Positions 53,773 to 62,128 of a stretch of 64,000 nucleotides of DNA are shown here, one piece after another (position 1 is the stretch's first letter; the number at the start of each line of letters is the position of its first letter). The stretch lies in contig NZ_CP109171.1 of assembly GCF_036246005.1 (NCBI RefSeq), positions 3,708,001 through 3,772,000 on the forward strand, read 5' to 3'. Origin of the DNA: Streptomyces sp. NBC_01723 (lineage in GTDB: Bacteria > Actinomycetota > Actinomycetes > Streptomycetales > Streptomycetaceae). Under the pieces are notes generated by a model. It was not told where the DNA came from, did no database searches, and was given only the letters and a program-made list of their open reading frames with translations. A program made the position numbers and the translations under genes.

Positions 53773-56001
53773 TCAGACGTCCGCCGGGAACCTGGCCGCT
53801 CGTGACCCCCCATGGTCGCCGAGGGGCAACGCGCGGGCAAGGTAGGGATTGGCCATGGACTTGTCCGGCAGGCCCAGGGCCGCGGTGGCCGCGGCGAGGG
53901 TCATGGCGTAGGTCTGGACGGCGCGTTTGACGTTCGGGGCGCCCAGACTCACGCCGGTCACCAGACGATCGAGGTCGACGTAGGCGGACCGGACGGTCTC
54001 GATCCACCGGTACACCCGCCAGTCGTCCCGCCAGTGGTGGGTGCAGTCGGGCGGGAGCAGGCGCTCCCAGCGCCGGAACATCCGGTCGCGGATCTCCGGC
54101 CGGGTGGGCGTGAGGTGCATGTGGCGGACGAGGTCGTACAGGGGATCGCCCACCATCGCCATCTCCCAGTCGATGAGCGTCAGGCCGCCACCGTCCGGGC
54201 GGCGCACCAGGTTCCACGGGTTCAGATCGCCGTGCAGCAGCACGGGTCGCCGTCGGCTCAGGGTGTGGCGGGCGAGGATCTCGGCGAGCCGCACGTTGTC
54301 CGGCAGACCCAGTTCGCGGGCGAGTTCCATCGTGGCCTTGGGCAGCTCGCTCACCAGGCGGACCAGCTCGCTGCGCAGCCACGGGTAGAAGGCGGCCCCC
54401 TTCAGCGGGTCCAGCCGCCCGCATCCCACCCGGGTCAGCTCGCCCAGCTGGTCCACGAGATCGTCCGCCTCGTACGGCCGCAGCCCGTGCGCCGGATGTT
54501 CGGGCGGGGCGAAGCCGTTCGCCGGTCCCTCGTAGGAGTGGATGGTGAACGGTTCCCGCAGCCCGCTCCTGCCCAGGGCCAGCACGCGCGGAGCCTTGAC
54601 GCGGGCCCCGGAATTCTCGATCTCCCTCAGGACGGCGTGTTCGCTGAGGAACCTGCGCTCCCGGGAGTCCGCGGCGCCCACCTTGCGGCGCACCACGACC
54701 GGGAAGTCGATGCCCTCGACGTCCACGGCCGTGTTCAGATGCGCCGTGCCCTTGAACACCCGGTCGGCGGAGGCGGCGCCCTCCTCCAGCAGGGCCCGGT
54801 TGACGGCCCACAGCGGGAAGTCGCTGCGGACCGGGAGCCTCGAATCGCGCTGCCACACGATCTGGGACAGCTTCCGTTCGCGGCTGGACCGCACCCCCCG
54901 GGACTCGTGCCACCGGTAGAGGATGCGCTCGATGGCCGGCTCGTCCGGCACGCTCTTGAGGCGCAACGGTTCTTCGGCCGCCAGCAGCGCCCTGCGCACC
55001 GCCCGGGTCGCGGCGTCCAGGTCCCGCTGGTCGAAGGAGTCCCCCAGCGACTTCGCCGCCCGCATGACGTCCGGATAGACCGACTGGGCCCGCTCGAAGG
55101 CGACGTAGTGCCTCAGGTCCCGGTCCAGGCCGTTGACCGCCTTGCCCCGCCGCTCCCCCATCACCTTGCGCCAGGCCTCGACGACCTCCGGCCACTGGTG
55201 GTCGGGGTAGCGCATCCGCACCAGGTGCGTGGCGAGGTCGTGCAGGGGGTCGCCGTAGCTGGCCAGCTCCCAGTCGACGCAGATCAGCGGCGGGTCCCCG
55301 GCGTAGGAGACGATCACGTTGTCGCGGTGCAGGTCCGTGTGGACCAGGCTGAACGGCCGGCTGACCAGCGTGGGCACCCGCTCGGCGAACCGGACCAGGG
55401 CGTCCTCCGGAATGCCCAGCATGGCGAACAGGCCCCCGAAGTCGGCCCGGTTGCGCCGCCTGATCTGCTCGTCCGCCGCGAACGCCAGCGCCCTCAGGAA
55501 GGCCCCGCCGTCCCGGCTCGACCGCGGCCAGTACGCGGGCAGCGGCGGCAGGTGCTGCCGGCGCACCTGCGTCATGTCCGCCAGCAGCCCGGCCAGCGCG
55601 ACGATCAGGTCGTAGTCGACCGGCGTGTCGTTGGGGCAGATGCTCGACAGGGGCACGCCCTCGACATAGCTGAGGACGACGACGTCGCGGTGCTTGGCCA
55701 GGCAGCGCGGAACGTTGTGCAGCACCCCCCAGATCCGGTTGAGCAGGTCGGCCTCGTCCTGCCAGGTGCGGATCACCACCGGCAGCGCCGAGGGGATGCG
55801 CTTGCGTACGGTGACCCGCGCGCCGCGCTCGGCGGCGACCAGCCTGGAGTCCCCGTCGGTCAGCGGCCGCACCATGTAGTTCAGGTTGTGGTGCCCCCGG
55901 CCGAACTTCCCGAGCGCCGTCGCCGAGGCCAGGAACCGGTCGAACGCGTCGTCCGCCGCCCGCTCCAGCGCCGGATTGCCAAGCGGGGAGGGACGACTCA
56001 C
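53773..56001 (-). CDS. Tandem double aminoglycoside-phosphotransferase (APH)-like protein
   Basis: A protein of 742 residues from GTG 56001 with GGAG 7 bases ahead. Two complete APH/choline-kinase-like domains: Brenner motif HTDLHRDN at 221-228 with DWELASYGDPLHDL (Asp243), and HGDLNPWN at 590-597 with DWEMAMVGDPLYDL shortly after. Both keep the catalytic Asp, metal Asn and DFG-like Asp, so both may be active. N-lobe Lys candidates are VTVRKRIPS and VVVRRKVGA. Substrate unknown; small alcohols, sugars or nucleosides are typical of the fold. It is followed at 32 bp by the membrane sensor gene. Confidence 0.88.
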   Translation of the reverse strand: MSRPSPLGNPALERAADDAFDRFLASATALGKFGRGHHNLNYMVRPLTDGDSRLVAAERGARVTVRKRIPSALPVVIRTWQDEADLLNRIWGVLHNVPRCLAKHRDVVVLSYVEGVPLSSICPNDTPVDYDLIVALAGLLADMTQVRRQHLPPLPAYWPRSSRDGGAFLRALAFAADEQIRRRNRADFGGLFAMLGIPEDALVRFAERVPTLVSRPFSLVHTDLHRDNVIVSYAGDPPLICVDWELASYGDPLHDLATHLVRMRYPDHQWPEVVEAWRKVMGERRGKAVNGLDRDLRHYVAFERAQSVYPDVMRAAKSLGDSFDQRDLDAATRAVRRALLAAEEPLRLKSVPDEPAIERILYRWHESRGVRSSRERKLSQIVWQRDSRLPVRSDFPLWAVNRALLEEGAASADRVFKGTAHLNTAVDVEGIDFPVVVRRKVGAADSRERRFLSEHAVLREIENSGARVKAPRVLALGRSGLREPFTIHSYEGPANGFAPPEHPAHGLRPYEADDLVDQLGELTRVGCGRLDPLKGAAFYPWLRSELVRLVSELPKATMELARELGLPDNVRLAEILARHTLSRRRPVLLHGDLNPWNLVRRPDGGGLTLIDWEMAMVGDPLYDLVRHMHLTPTRPEIRDRMFRRWERLLPPDCTHHWRDDWRVYRWIETVRSAYVDLDRLVTGVSLGAPNVKRAVQTYAMTLAAATAALGLPDKSMANPYLARALPLGDHGGSRAARFPADV

Positions 56002-56063
56002 AGAGTGCTCCAGGAGGGACGTGCCACGCGCCAGATCTTCGCTGCGACGAAGAAAGTGGCCAC

Positions 56064-56069
56064 ACAGTA
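56064..56069 (-). promoter_or_regulatory. Possible -10 of the double-kinase operon
   Basis: TACTGT on the minus strand, 63 bp before GTG 56001, inside the 176-bp gap after the GntR gene. No convincing -35 was found. Confidence 0.3.
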
Positions 56070-56177
56070 CAGCCACGTCCCACGGTCCGCTGTGAGTACT
56101 CCAGTATTCGGGACCCCCAGGGGCAACCCGGGTGACCGGAACGGGCGAACCACTGCTCCCAATGGACAGTCCGCCGG

Positions 56178-57089
56178 TCAGACCGGGTCGGCCAGCAGTT
56201 CCCAGCACGAGTCGAACCAGGCCTGCATGCTCTGCACGAACAGCGAGCCCGCCGAGCCCGCGTCCCCCTCGTCGTGCACGTGCCGGGTCAGCACCGAGCC
56301 CAGGCCCAGGACGTCCAGTGCCTCGACCTCGGTGCCGTCGTCCAGCAGGATCGTCCTCTCCACGACCTGGTACGGCCCGTGGAGGGCCTCCGCCTCCGGG
56401 CGCAGGTAGAGCTTGAAGGCGGGCACCAGCGGCACGTGCCGGACCTCCACGTCCACGGACGGCACCAGCCCTTCGGTCCTCAGGTCGTGCAGGGCCGCGA
56501 GCAGCGAAGCCGTGTGGCGCTCGGTGATGCCGCGAAGGCGGTGCTGCAAGCGCTCCCGCAGCCGCTGAGCGGAGTCCTCGCGACCGGTGGCGTCCGGGGC
56601 CGTCCTGGGGCGCGGATACGGCAGCTCCAGCCCCTCCGAGGGCAGCAGCATGCGCAGGGTGATGCCGTCGGGCTCGATCTCCCCCGTCCGGATCCGCTCC
56701 GCCTGGAGCCGGATGTGCGCGTCCAGGCTCTCCGAGGTCAGGGTGAACACGTCGAGCCGCACGTCCGGCCGGTCGAAGGCGCGTGCGACGAACGGACCGA
56801 GCGAGACCCGTACCGGTGCCGGCTCCGCCTTCGGGCGGACCGCCGCGTGGATGGGGAGCTTGATCACCCGGGTCCCGCTGCCCTGCCGGGACTCGACCCA
56901 GCCCTCCGCCTTCAGCTCGCCGAGCACCCGCTGCACGGTGTCGCGCGAGACGCCGAACTCACCGGCCAGCTCACGCTGGGCGGGGAGGGTCGCGTGCAGT
57001 CCGTAGGTGCCGTCGGCCAGTTGCTCGCGCAGCGCCTCCAGGACGCGCTCGAACTCCTTGCCGCCTCCCTCACCGCGTTCCGCGCTCAT
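56178..57089 (-). CDS. GntR-type regulator C, with the locus-specific effector domain
   Basis: A protein of 303 residues from ATG 57089, chosen because TACGGT (57096-57101) ends 6 bases before it, as in the two paralogues. The N-terminal GntR winged helix reads ATLPAQRELAGEFGVSRDTV, QRVLGELKAEGWVESRQGSG. The C-terminal domain contains FTLTSESLDAHIRLQAERIR, LRMLLPSEGLEL, AFKLYLRPEAEALHGPYQVV and AWFDSCWELLA, aligning with the other three copies. It lies upstream of the double-kinase operon on the same strand. Confidence 0.88.
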   Translation of the reverse strand: MSAERGEGGGKEFERVLEALREQLADGTYGLHATLPAQRELAGEFGVSRDTVQRVLGELKAEGWVESRQGSGTRVIKLPIHAAVRPKAEPAPVRVSLGPFVARAFDRPDVRLDVFTLTSESLDAHIRLQAERIRTGEIEPDGITLRMLLPSEGLELPYPRPRTAPDATGREDSAQRLRERLQHRLRGITERHTASLLAALHDLRTEGLVPSVDVEVRHVPLVPAFKLYLRPEAEALHGPYQVVERTILLDDGTEVEALDVLGLGSVLTRHVHDEGDAGSAGSLFVQSMQAWFDSCWELLADPV

Positions 57090-57322
57090 GCAGCGACCGT
57101 ACCGCCGGGCACCGACACGCAAACCGCTTTCCGTCACATCGGTCCGCGAAGGAGACAACAGGCAGTCAACCTTCGGCCAGTTGGACTGATTAATCGCCGG
57201 TTTCCGTTAGTCGATCAGCCAACAAGGGGACCAACCTGGGGAGAGAAACCGTCCAATTAAGCAGCCAAGAAGCCCAGTTGACGCAGGAGGTGTCCGTGGC
57301 CGGCGACCGCAGCGACTGCGTC

Positions 57323-58132
57323 TCACGCGTGCACCCGCCCCGCCGCGTCCTTCCACAGCAGCCGCAGGACCGGCTGCAGGGAGTCGACGACCGTCTCCGC
57401 GCCCGCCTGCCTGAGGGCCTTCGCCTTCTCCTCGTTGCGCGCGTAGCCCAGGAACGGCACCCCGGCCCGTTGGGCGGCCGTGAGGTCGGAGGTGGTGTCG
57501 CCGACCATCAGCGCCTGCGCGGGGGCCACCCCCATGGCGCTGAGGGCGCGGTTGAGGCAGTAGGGGTCGGGCTTGAGCAGGTGCAGATCCTGGGTGCGGC
57601 CGTAGATGTGCGGGGCGAAGCAGTCCAGCAGACCGCGCGTGGCGAGGTACTCGCCCACCACGCGGGGGGAGTTGTTGGTCGTCACCGCCAGCCCGACCCC
57701 GAGCGCCGACCAGGTGCGGATCAGCGGGTCCGCGTACGCGGTCGGCCACGCGGTGGGTACGGCGCGCAGCTCCTCCCGGGTCAGCCGCTCCTCGAAGTCG
57801 GCGACCAGGTCGCTGTCGTGGCGCCGGCGGTTGACCGCGCCCAGCAGGACGTGCGGGTCGGGGTGGACCTGCTCCTCCTGGGTCAGCATCCCCTTGAGGC
57901 CCAGCCGTTCCAGCCAGTCCACCAGTTCGCCCGCCACCCGGTCGGCGGAGTAGCCCGCGAACAGCCTGCAGATGGGTCCGTCGAAGTCCCACAGGACGAC
58001 GCGGGCACCCCCGACCAGGTCCCCCAGGCCGCCGGTCCCCTCGGTCACCGGTTCCGCGGGGCCCGCCTGGTCCGCCCGGTCCGCCCGGTCCATCTGATCC
58101 GTCTGGTCCGTCTGGTCCGTATCAGGAGTCAC
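57323..58132 (-). CDS. HAD-superfamily phosphatase
   Basis: A protein of 269 residues. GTG 58132 overlaps the GntR B stop by one base (TAGTG). The N-terminus is a DQTDQTDQMDRADRADQA repeat arising from GGTCCGTCT-type slippage; the true start may be later. HAD motifs: I VVLWDFDGPICRLF, II GLAVTTNNSP, III Lys in LLKPDPYCLNRAL and IV LMVGDTTSDLTAA. A cap domain lies between I and II. It is a phosphoglycolate-phosphatase-like enzyme that could reverse or follow the kinase at 53773. Confidence 0.9.
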   Translation of the reverse strand: MTPDTDQTDQTDQMDRADRADQAGPAEPVTEGTGGLGDLVGGARVVLWDFDGPICRLFAGYSADRVAGELVDWLERLGLKGMLTQEEQVHPDPHVLLGAVNRRRHDSDLVADFEERLTREELRAVPTAWPTAYADPLIRTWSALGVGLAVTTNNSPRVVGEYLATRGLLDCFAPHIYGRTQDLHLLKPDPYCLNRALSAMGVAPAQALMVGDTTSDLTAAQRAGVPFLGYARNEEKAKALRQAGAETVVDSLQPVLRLLWKDAAGRVHA

Positions 58133-59001
58133 TAGGAGAGTGTCATGTCAGTGGTGATGGTTTCCCAGAGGGCGTCGAACCACTTCTGTGATTCCTCCAC
58201 GAACACGGCGTCCCGATGACCCGCCCGCTTCAGGAAGGAGAAGAGCAGCGACTGGGAGCCGAGGGCGTCGTACATCTCCAGCGTCCGGCTCTCGTACTCC
58301 TCCTCGCGCCGGGTCAGCATGTAGTAGCCGAGGAGCGCCTCCTCGCCGTTGAGCAGGTAGAGCTTCATCGGCGGGGTGAACGGCAGGGCGCGGAAGGCGA
58401 TGTGCACGTCGACGCGGTGGGTGGAGCGCACGGCGTGCAGGTTGTGCTGGAGCACCCGGGCCTGGGCGTTGCGCATCTGGAGCCAGCGCTGGTGGACCGG
58501 GTCGTCCTCCTCGTCCTCCACCAGGACGGGGAAGGCCAGCTCGATGTCGCGCGAGGGCATCAGGACGCGGAAGTCGATGGCCTCGGGCCGGATGCGGCCC
58601 TCGTGGATCAGGCGGAGCGGCTCGCTGAGGGCCAGCATCAGCGTCTCCGAGGTGTGGCACACGACGTCGACGCGCACGCGCGGTGCCGCGAACGCCGCCG
58701 CCAGCCGCGGCCCGAGCGAGACCATCGTCGGCTGGGGCTCGCCCCGGGAGGTGGCGGGTTCGGCGATGCGCGGCGGGCTGCCCTTGCTGACGTTGGTGAG
58801 GAGACCGTCCTCCTGGAGGGCGCGCAGGGCCTGGCGCACCGTGCCGCGCTCCACACCGAACTCGTCGGCCAGCTCGGCCTGGGTGGGCAGGCGGTCGCCC
58901 GCCTTGAGGTCTCCCCCGCGGATCCGCTCCCGCAGGACGTCGGCGATCTCCTGGGCCGAGAGTCTTCTGCTGCCGTTCACGGACACGTTCTCCTGAGTCA
59001 C
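58132..59001 (-). CDS. GntR-type regulator B, with the locus-specific effector domain
   Basis: A protein of 289 residues from GTG 59001; TAGCGT (59008-59013) ends 6 bases before it, so the mRNA is probably leaderless. GntR winged helix: DRLPTQAELADEFGVERGTV, RQALRALQEDGLLTN. Effector domain with CHTSETLMLALSEPLRLIHE, FRVLMPSRDIELAF, MKLYLLNGEEALLGYYMLTR and WFDALWETI. Translationally linked to the HAD gene and divergent from small membrane peptide A across a palindrome. More than half identical by eye to regulator A. Confidence 0.92.
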   Translation of the reverse strand: MTQENVSVNGSRRLSAQEIADVLRERIRGGDLKAGDRLPTQAELADEFGVERGTVRQALRALQEDGLLTNVSKGSPPRIAEPATSRGEPQPTMVSLGPRLAAAFAAPRVRVDVVCHTSETLMLALSEPLRLIHEGRIRPEAIDFRVLMPSRDIELAFPVLVEDEEDDPVHQRWLQMRNAQARVLQHNLHAVRSTHRVDVHIAFRALPFTPPMKLYLLNGEEALLGYYMLTRREEEYESRTLEMYDALGSQSLLFSFLKRAGHRDAVFVEESQKWFDALWETITTDMTLS

Positions 59002-59088
59002 GACCAAACGCTACAACTCCGACCTACCTACGGGGAGTTGTTTGAAACTTGTTTATAGGTAGTCGCCAAGTGGGGACAACATAGTCAG

Positions 59089-59103
59089 AGTTGGTTGCCA
59101 ACT
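59089..59103. promoter_or_regulatory. AGTTGG-TTG-CCAACT palindrome (operator A)
   Basis: Perfect 6-base arms, 66 bp before membrane peptide A and 88 bp before the GntR B start. A matching palindrome lies in the same place of the second module (60361-60377). Extra half sites, including TAGTTGG at 59109-59115, lie close by. Probably bound by the GntR proteins. Confidence 0.7.
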
Positions 59104-59168
59104 TACCCTAGTTGGCGGAAGTTTGACTTCCAGAACGTGCCGGACTTCCCGAAGGGGGGAGAAACACC

Positions 59169-59357
59169 ATGCCTGTCCTCGCCCTGGTCTCCACGGTCTT
59201 CGTCATCAGCTTCGAGCAGTTCGTCCAGTGGCGGTACGGCGCCACCGGGATCGTCGGACTGCTCATGCTCACCATTGGCATCAAGGCCAAGAGCCCGTCC
59301 GTCAGCTCCGCCGGCGCGGTCCTGCTGGCCCTCCTGGTCGCGGGTCCCGCGCTGTGA
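59169..59357 (+). CDS. 62-residue membrane peptide A
   Basis: GGGGGGAG lies about 9 bases before ATG. The peptide has hydrophobic stretches at about 3-15, 25-37 and 48-60, separated by the motif FEQ-VQW-YG (residues 15-24) and IGIKAK (36-41). It aligns with peptide B without gaps, with about 28 of 61 identical positions counted by hand. No signal cleavage site. It is squeezed between two minus-strand GntR genes. Function unknown: a membrane effector, a toxin-like peptide or a sensor partner are all possible. Confidence 0.8.
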   Translation: MPVLALVSTVFVISFEQFVQWRYGATGIVGLLMLTIGIKAKSPSVSSAGAVLLALLVAGPAL

Positions 59358-59368
59358 CCGGGGGGCGG

Positions 59369-60274
59369 TCAGCCCGTGAGCGTCAGCTCCGAGCTGATCG
59401 TCCCCCACAGCGCGTCGAACCACAGCCGGGACTGCTTCACGAACACACCGTCGCGCAGGCCACCGCGCTGGTCGAAGGCGAACAGCGTCGAGCGGACACC
59501 CTCCGCGTCGTACATCTCCAGCTGCTCGTGACCGATCTCCTGCTCGCGCCGGCTGAGCGTGTAGTACGCGAAGAGCGCCTCCTCGCCGTTGAGCAGGTAG
59601 AGCTTCACCGGCGGGGTGAAGGGCAGCGCGCGGAAGGAGACCCGCACGTCGATGCCGTGCGTGGCCCTGAGGCTCAGCAGGTTGTGCTGGAGCACCTGGC
59701 CCTGGGCGTTGCGCATGGCCAGCCACCGCTCGTGCACCGGGCCGCCGGCCCTGCCGCCGCCCACCGGCACCGGGAAGGCCAGGTCGATGTCGCGGCTCGG
59801 CAGCAGGACGCGGACGTCGACCTTGGCCGGTTTCAGTCGCCCCGCGTGGATCTGGCGCAGCGATTCACCGAGGGCGAGGGTCAGGGAGACGGAGGTCAGG
59901 CACAGGGCGTCGATCTCCACGTGCGGGGCGGCGAAGGCCGCCGCGATCCGGGGCGCGAGGGCGACGGTGGTGGGCATCGGCGGCGCCGGAGGGCCGGTCG
60001 GAGCACCGTGGAGGTCGGGCGCGACGGTCGCGGGGCTCCCCTTGGACACGTTGGTGAGCAGACGTTCCGACTGGAGGACGCGCAGTGCCTGGCGTACGAC
60101 GCCGCGCTCCACGCCGAACTCGTCGGCCAACTGGGCCTGGGTGGGCATGCGCTGGCCCGGCCGCAGCCGACCGGACCTGATCCGGGCGCGCAGCTCGTCG
60201 GCCACCTCGCGATGTGTCGTCTGTGGCCGCTGCGGTCTCTTCCGCCCATTGACGGAGGCATGTTCCCGCTCCAC
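59369..60274 (-). CDS. GntR-type regulator A, with the locus-specific effector domain
   Basis: A protein of 301 residues from GTG 60274; TAGTGT (60281-60286) ends 6 bases ahead, with the same GTTGTAG-GTTTGGTCGTG context as regulator B. Winged helix QRMPTQAQLADEFGVERGVV, RQALRVLQSERLLTN. Effector domain with CLTSVSLTLALGESLRQIHA, VRVLLPSRDIDLAF, VKLYLLNGEEALFAYYTLSR and LWFDALWGTI. Divergent from membrane peptide B across a perfect palindrome. Its stop lies 11 bp from the end of peptide A, facing it tail to tail. Confidence 0.92.
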   Translation of the reverse strand: MEREHASVNGRKRPQRPQTTHREVADELRARIRSGRLRPGQRMPTQAQLADEFGVERGVVRQALRVLQSERLLTNVSKGSPATVAPDLHGAPTGPPAPPMPTTVALAPRIAAAFAAPHVEIDALCLTSVSLTLALGESLRQIHAGRLKPAKVDVRVLLPSRDIDLAFPVPVGGGRAGGPVHERWLAMRNAQGQVLQHNLLSLRATHGIDVRVSFRALPFTPPVKLYLLNGEEALFAYYTLSRREQEIGHEQLEMYDAEGVRSTLFAFDQRGGLRDGVFVKQSRLWFDALWGTISSELTLTG

Positions 60275-60353
60275 GACCAAACACTACAACTTCTCGCCAT
60301 CTTTAGGCAGTTCACGGAAAGGTGGTTATGAGACGCGTCCAAGCGGAGATAAG

Positions 60354-60359
60354 TACAGT
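60354..60359 (+). promoter_or_regulatory. Possible -10 of membrane peptide B
   Basis: TACAGT directly precedes the palindrome at 60361, so a bound repressor would cover the transcription start. In module A the equivalent position reads TAGTCA. Confidence 0.4.
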
Positions 60360-60360
60360 G

Positions 60361-60377
60361 AAGTTGGCAGCCAACTT
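60361..60377. promoter_or_regulatory. AAGTTGG-CAG-CCAACTT palindrome (operator B)
   Basis: Perfect 7-base arms, same core and position as operator A, between regulator A and membrane peptide B. Confidence 0.75.
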
Positions 60378-60434
60378 GAGCAACGTGGTCGGACCTTACG
60401 GGGGTTGGCCACCACGGTGAACAGGGGGTCCACC

Positions 60435-60620
60435 ATGCCGCTCATCGCGATCGTCGTCGCCGCTCTGGCCATCGGCTTCGAGCAGCTCGTGCAATGGAAG
60501 TACGGGCCGATGGGCATCATCGCGTTCGTCGCGCTGTCCATCGGCATCAAGGCGAAGAACACCATGATCGGCGGTGTGGGCGCGGTGATCCTCGTGATGC
60601 TGCTCGCCCAGTCCGGCTGA
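60435..60620 (+). CDS. 61-residue membrane peptide B
   Basis: AGGGGG lies 6 bases before ATG. The layout equals peptide A: hydrophobic 3-14, FEQ-VQW-YG at 15-24, hydrophobic 27-38, IGIKAK 36-41, hydrophobic 48-58. Conserved Glu16, Gln17, Gln20, Trp21 and the KAK triplet suggest a specific interaction rather than a random anchor. A strong terminator follows 13 bp after the stop, so it is a single-gene transcript. Confidence 0.8.
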   Translation: MPLIAIVVAALAIGFEQLVQWKYGPMGIIAFVALSIGIKAKNTMIGGVGAVILVMLLAQSG

Positions 60621-60633
60621 TACCGACGTACTG

Positions 60634-60676
60634 CTGTCCGGGCCCCCTTCCGGAGGGGAGCCGGGAGCCCGGACAG
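60634..60676. terminator. Terminator after membrane peptide B
   Basis: A 10-bp outer stem CTGTCCGGGC / GCCCGGACAG enclosing a second small C/G hairpin. Confidence 0.75.
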
Positions 60677-60701
60677 TCAGTCGGCACCAAGGCACCACGG
60701 A

Positions 60702-60744
60702 ACAACAACCACAACCGAACAGCGGCACAACAACCACAACCGAA
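60702..60744. repeat. 18-bp direct repeat, 25-bp period
   Basis: ACAACAACCACAACCGAA occurs at 60702-60719 and again at 60727-60744. The rest of the 60677-60798 gap shows no gene. Confidence 0.7.
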
Positions 60745-60798
60745 GAGCACGCGCTACGGATGCGCACGTCCACCGTCACCGGCAGAAGGGAGAGCCCC

Positions 60799-62055
60799 TC
60801 AGAACACGTCCGGGCACCAAGGCCGCCTGGAGGTACGCAGCAGGGCGTCGACCACACGGGCGGCGCCCGCTCGTTCTTCCCGCACCCGGCCGAGCGCCGC
60901 CAGCCGCACCGCCGACTCGTCGCCCAGCCACAGCGCCCCCAGCTCGCCCACGTCGAGCACGAGATGGGCGCTCTCGGTGGTCGGCGCGCAGGACGCCCCG
61001 TCCGGCCCGGCCTCCAGCCGCCACCGCCCGCCGGTCAGCCCTCCCCGGTCCACGGTCTCCAGCACCACCGACCCGCGCCCTTCGTACGTCCGCGCCTCCA
61101 GCGCCCGCACGACGTCCAGGATCCGCACCCACAGCCAGTCCGCCTGCGTGACGACCCTCGCCGCGCGCGGGTCCGGCAGGAGGTCCGGGAGCAGGTCGTC
61201 GGGGGCCCGCCAGCCGCTCTTCACCGTCGTGATCCAGTCGATCGAGCACAGGTAGTGCCACAGCGCGCGCTCGGCGGCGGGCGTCGCGGCCAGCAGCCAG
61301 TCGACGGTCGCCGTCTCCATCGGCTGCTTGGCGTCGCCCCAGTGGTCGTCGGCCCGGTACGAGACCATGCCCTCGACCTCGCCGTCCGCCGCGCGGTACA
61401 CGGCGTAGAAGGGCTCGGTCCACGGGGCGCCGTCCGTGCTGACGACACCGGTCCGCGTCCGCCACCACAGCTCGGGCCGGCTGACGGCGCCCGGCTGGGA
61501 CCGGCGCACCCGGTCGTGCAGCCCGGGACCGAGCTTGCGCACGTCCTCGCCGTCCACCAGGTCGATCCGCCCGCCGTCCGCCGGGCCCGCCCAGCGCGGG
61601 TCGAGACCGGCCCGCGGCACGTCGACCGCCCACTCGGTCATGGTGGTGGCGGGTCCGAAGCCGTACCGGCCGTAGATCGGGTACTCGGCCGCGATCAGTG
61701 TGGCGACGACGTCCCCGCGCTCCTTCGCCGCCGCCAGGTCCTGCGCCATCATGCGGGTCAGGAGACCCCGGCGCCGGTGGGTCGCGGTGACCGTGACGTT
61801 GGAGACCGCGTCGGCCTGGACGAGGGCGCCCCCGACGGCGGTGATCTCCTGGCGGAAGGACCGGAAGGTCGCCACACAGCGCCCCTCGTCGAAGGCACCG
61901 AGCGACCGGCCCGGCACGAACAGCTCGCGACGGGCCTCCACCTGCGCCGCCGCCACCGCGGGCGGCATCAGGAAACCGGTGTTCAGGGCGCGGTTCCAGT
62001 CGGTGAAGTCGGCCTCGGTGATGGGACGTACGTCTATGTCGGTGCGGCGGGTCAT
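60799..62055 (-). CDS. Eis-like GNAT N-acetyltransferase
   Basis: A protein of 418 residues, about the length of Eis. N-terminal GNAT domain: [20 protein letters not shown], acetyl-CoA loop [20 protein letters not shown], then [18 protein letters not shown]; a second degenerate GNAT fold and a C-terminal SCP2-like domain ending in the free-carboxylate PDVF region follow. Eis proteins hexamerise and acetylate aminoglycosides and other amines at several positions; the substrate here is unknown. Downstream of the asparaginase gene on the same strand. Confidence 0.92.
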   Translation of the reverse strand: MTRRTDIDVRPITEADFTDWNRALNTGFLMPPAVAAAQVEARRELFVPGRSLGAFDEGRCVATFRSFRQEITAVGGALVQADAVSNVTVTATHRRRGLLTRMMAQDLAAAKERGDVVATLIAAEYPIYGRYGFGPATTMTEWAVDVPRAGLDPRWAGPADGGRIDLVDGEDVRKLGPGLHDRVRRSQPGAVSRPELWWRTRTGVVSTDGAPWTEPFYAVYRAADGEVEGMVSYRADDHWGDAKQPMETATVDWLLAATPAAERALWHYLCSIDWITTVKSGWRAPDDLLPDLLPDPRAARVVTQADWLWVRILDVVRALEARTYEGRGSVVLETVDRGGLTGGRWRLEAGPDGASCAPTTESAHLVLDVGELGALWLGDESAVRLAALGRVREERAGAARVVDALLRTSRRPWCPDVF

Positions 62056-62128
62056 GGGCTCACCGTAGGTCGGCCACCGCCCCGGCGTCGCGCGGATTTA
62101 CGGTCGGTGGGGGCGGCCGGTGAGGTCA

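Noticed and set aside
53773..56001. Aminoglycoside resistance gene
   Set aside because: The fold is APH-like but duplicated and embedded among sensors; nothing indicates an antibiotic substrate.
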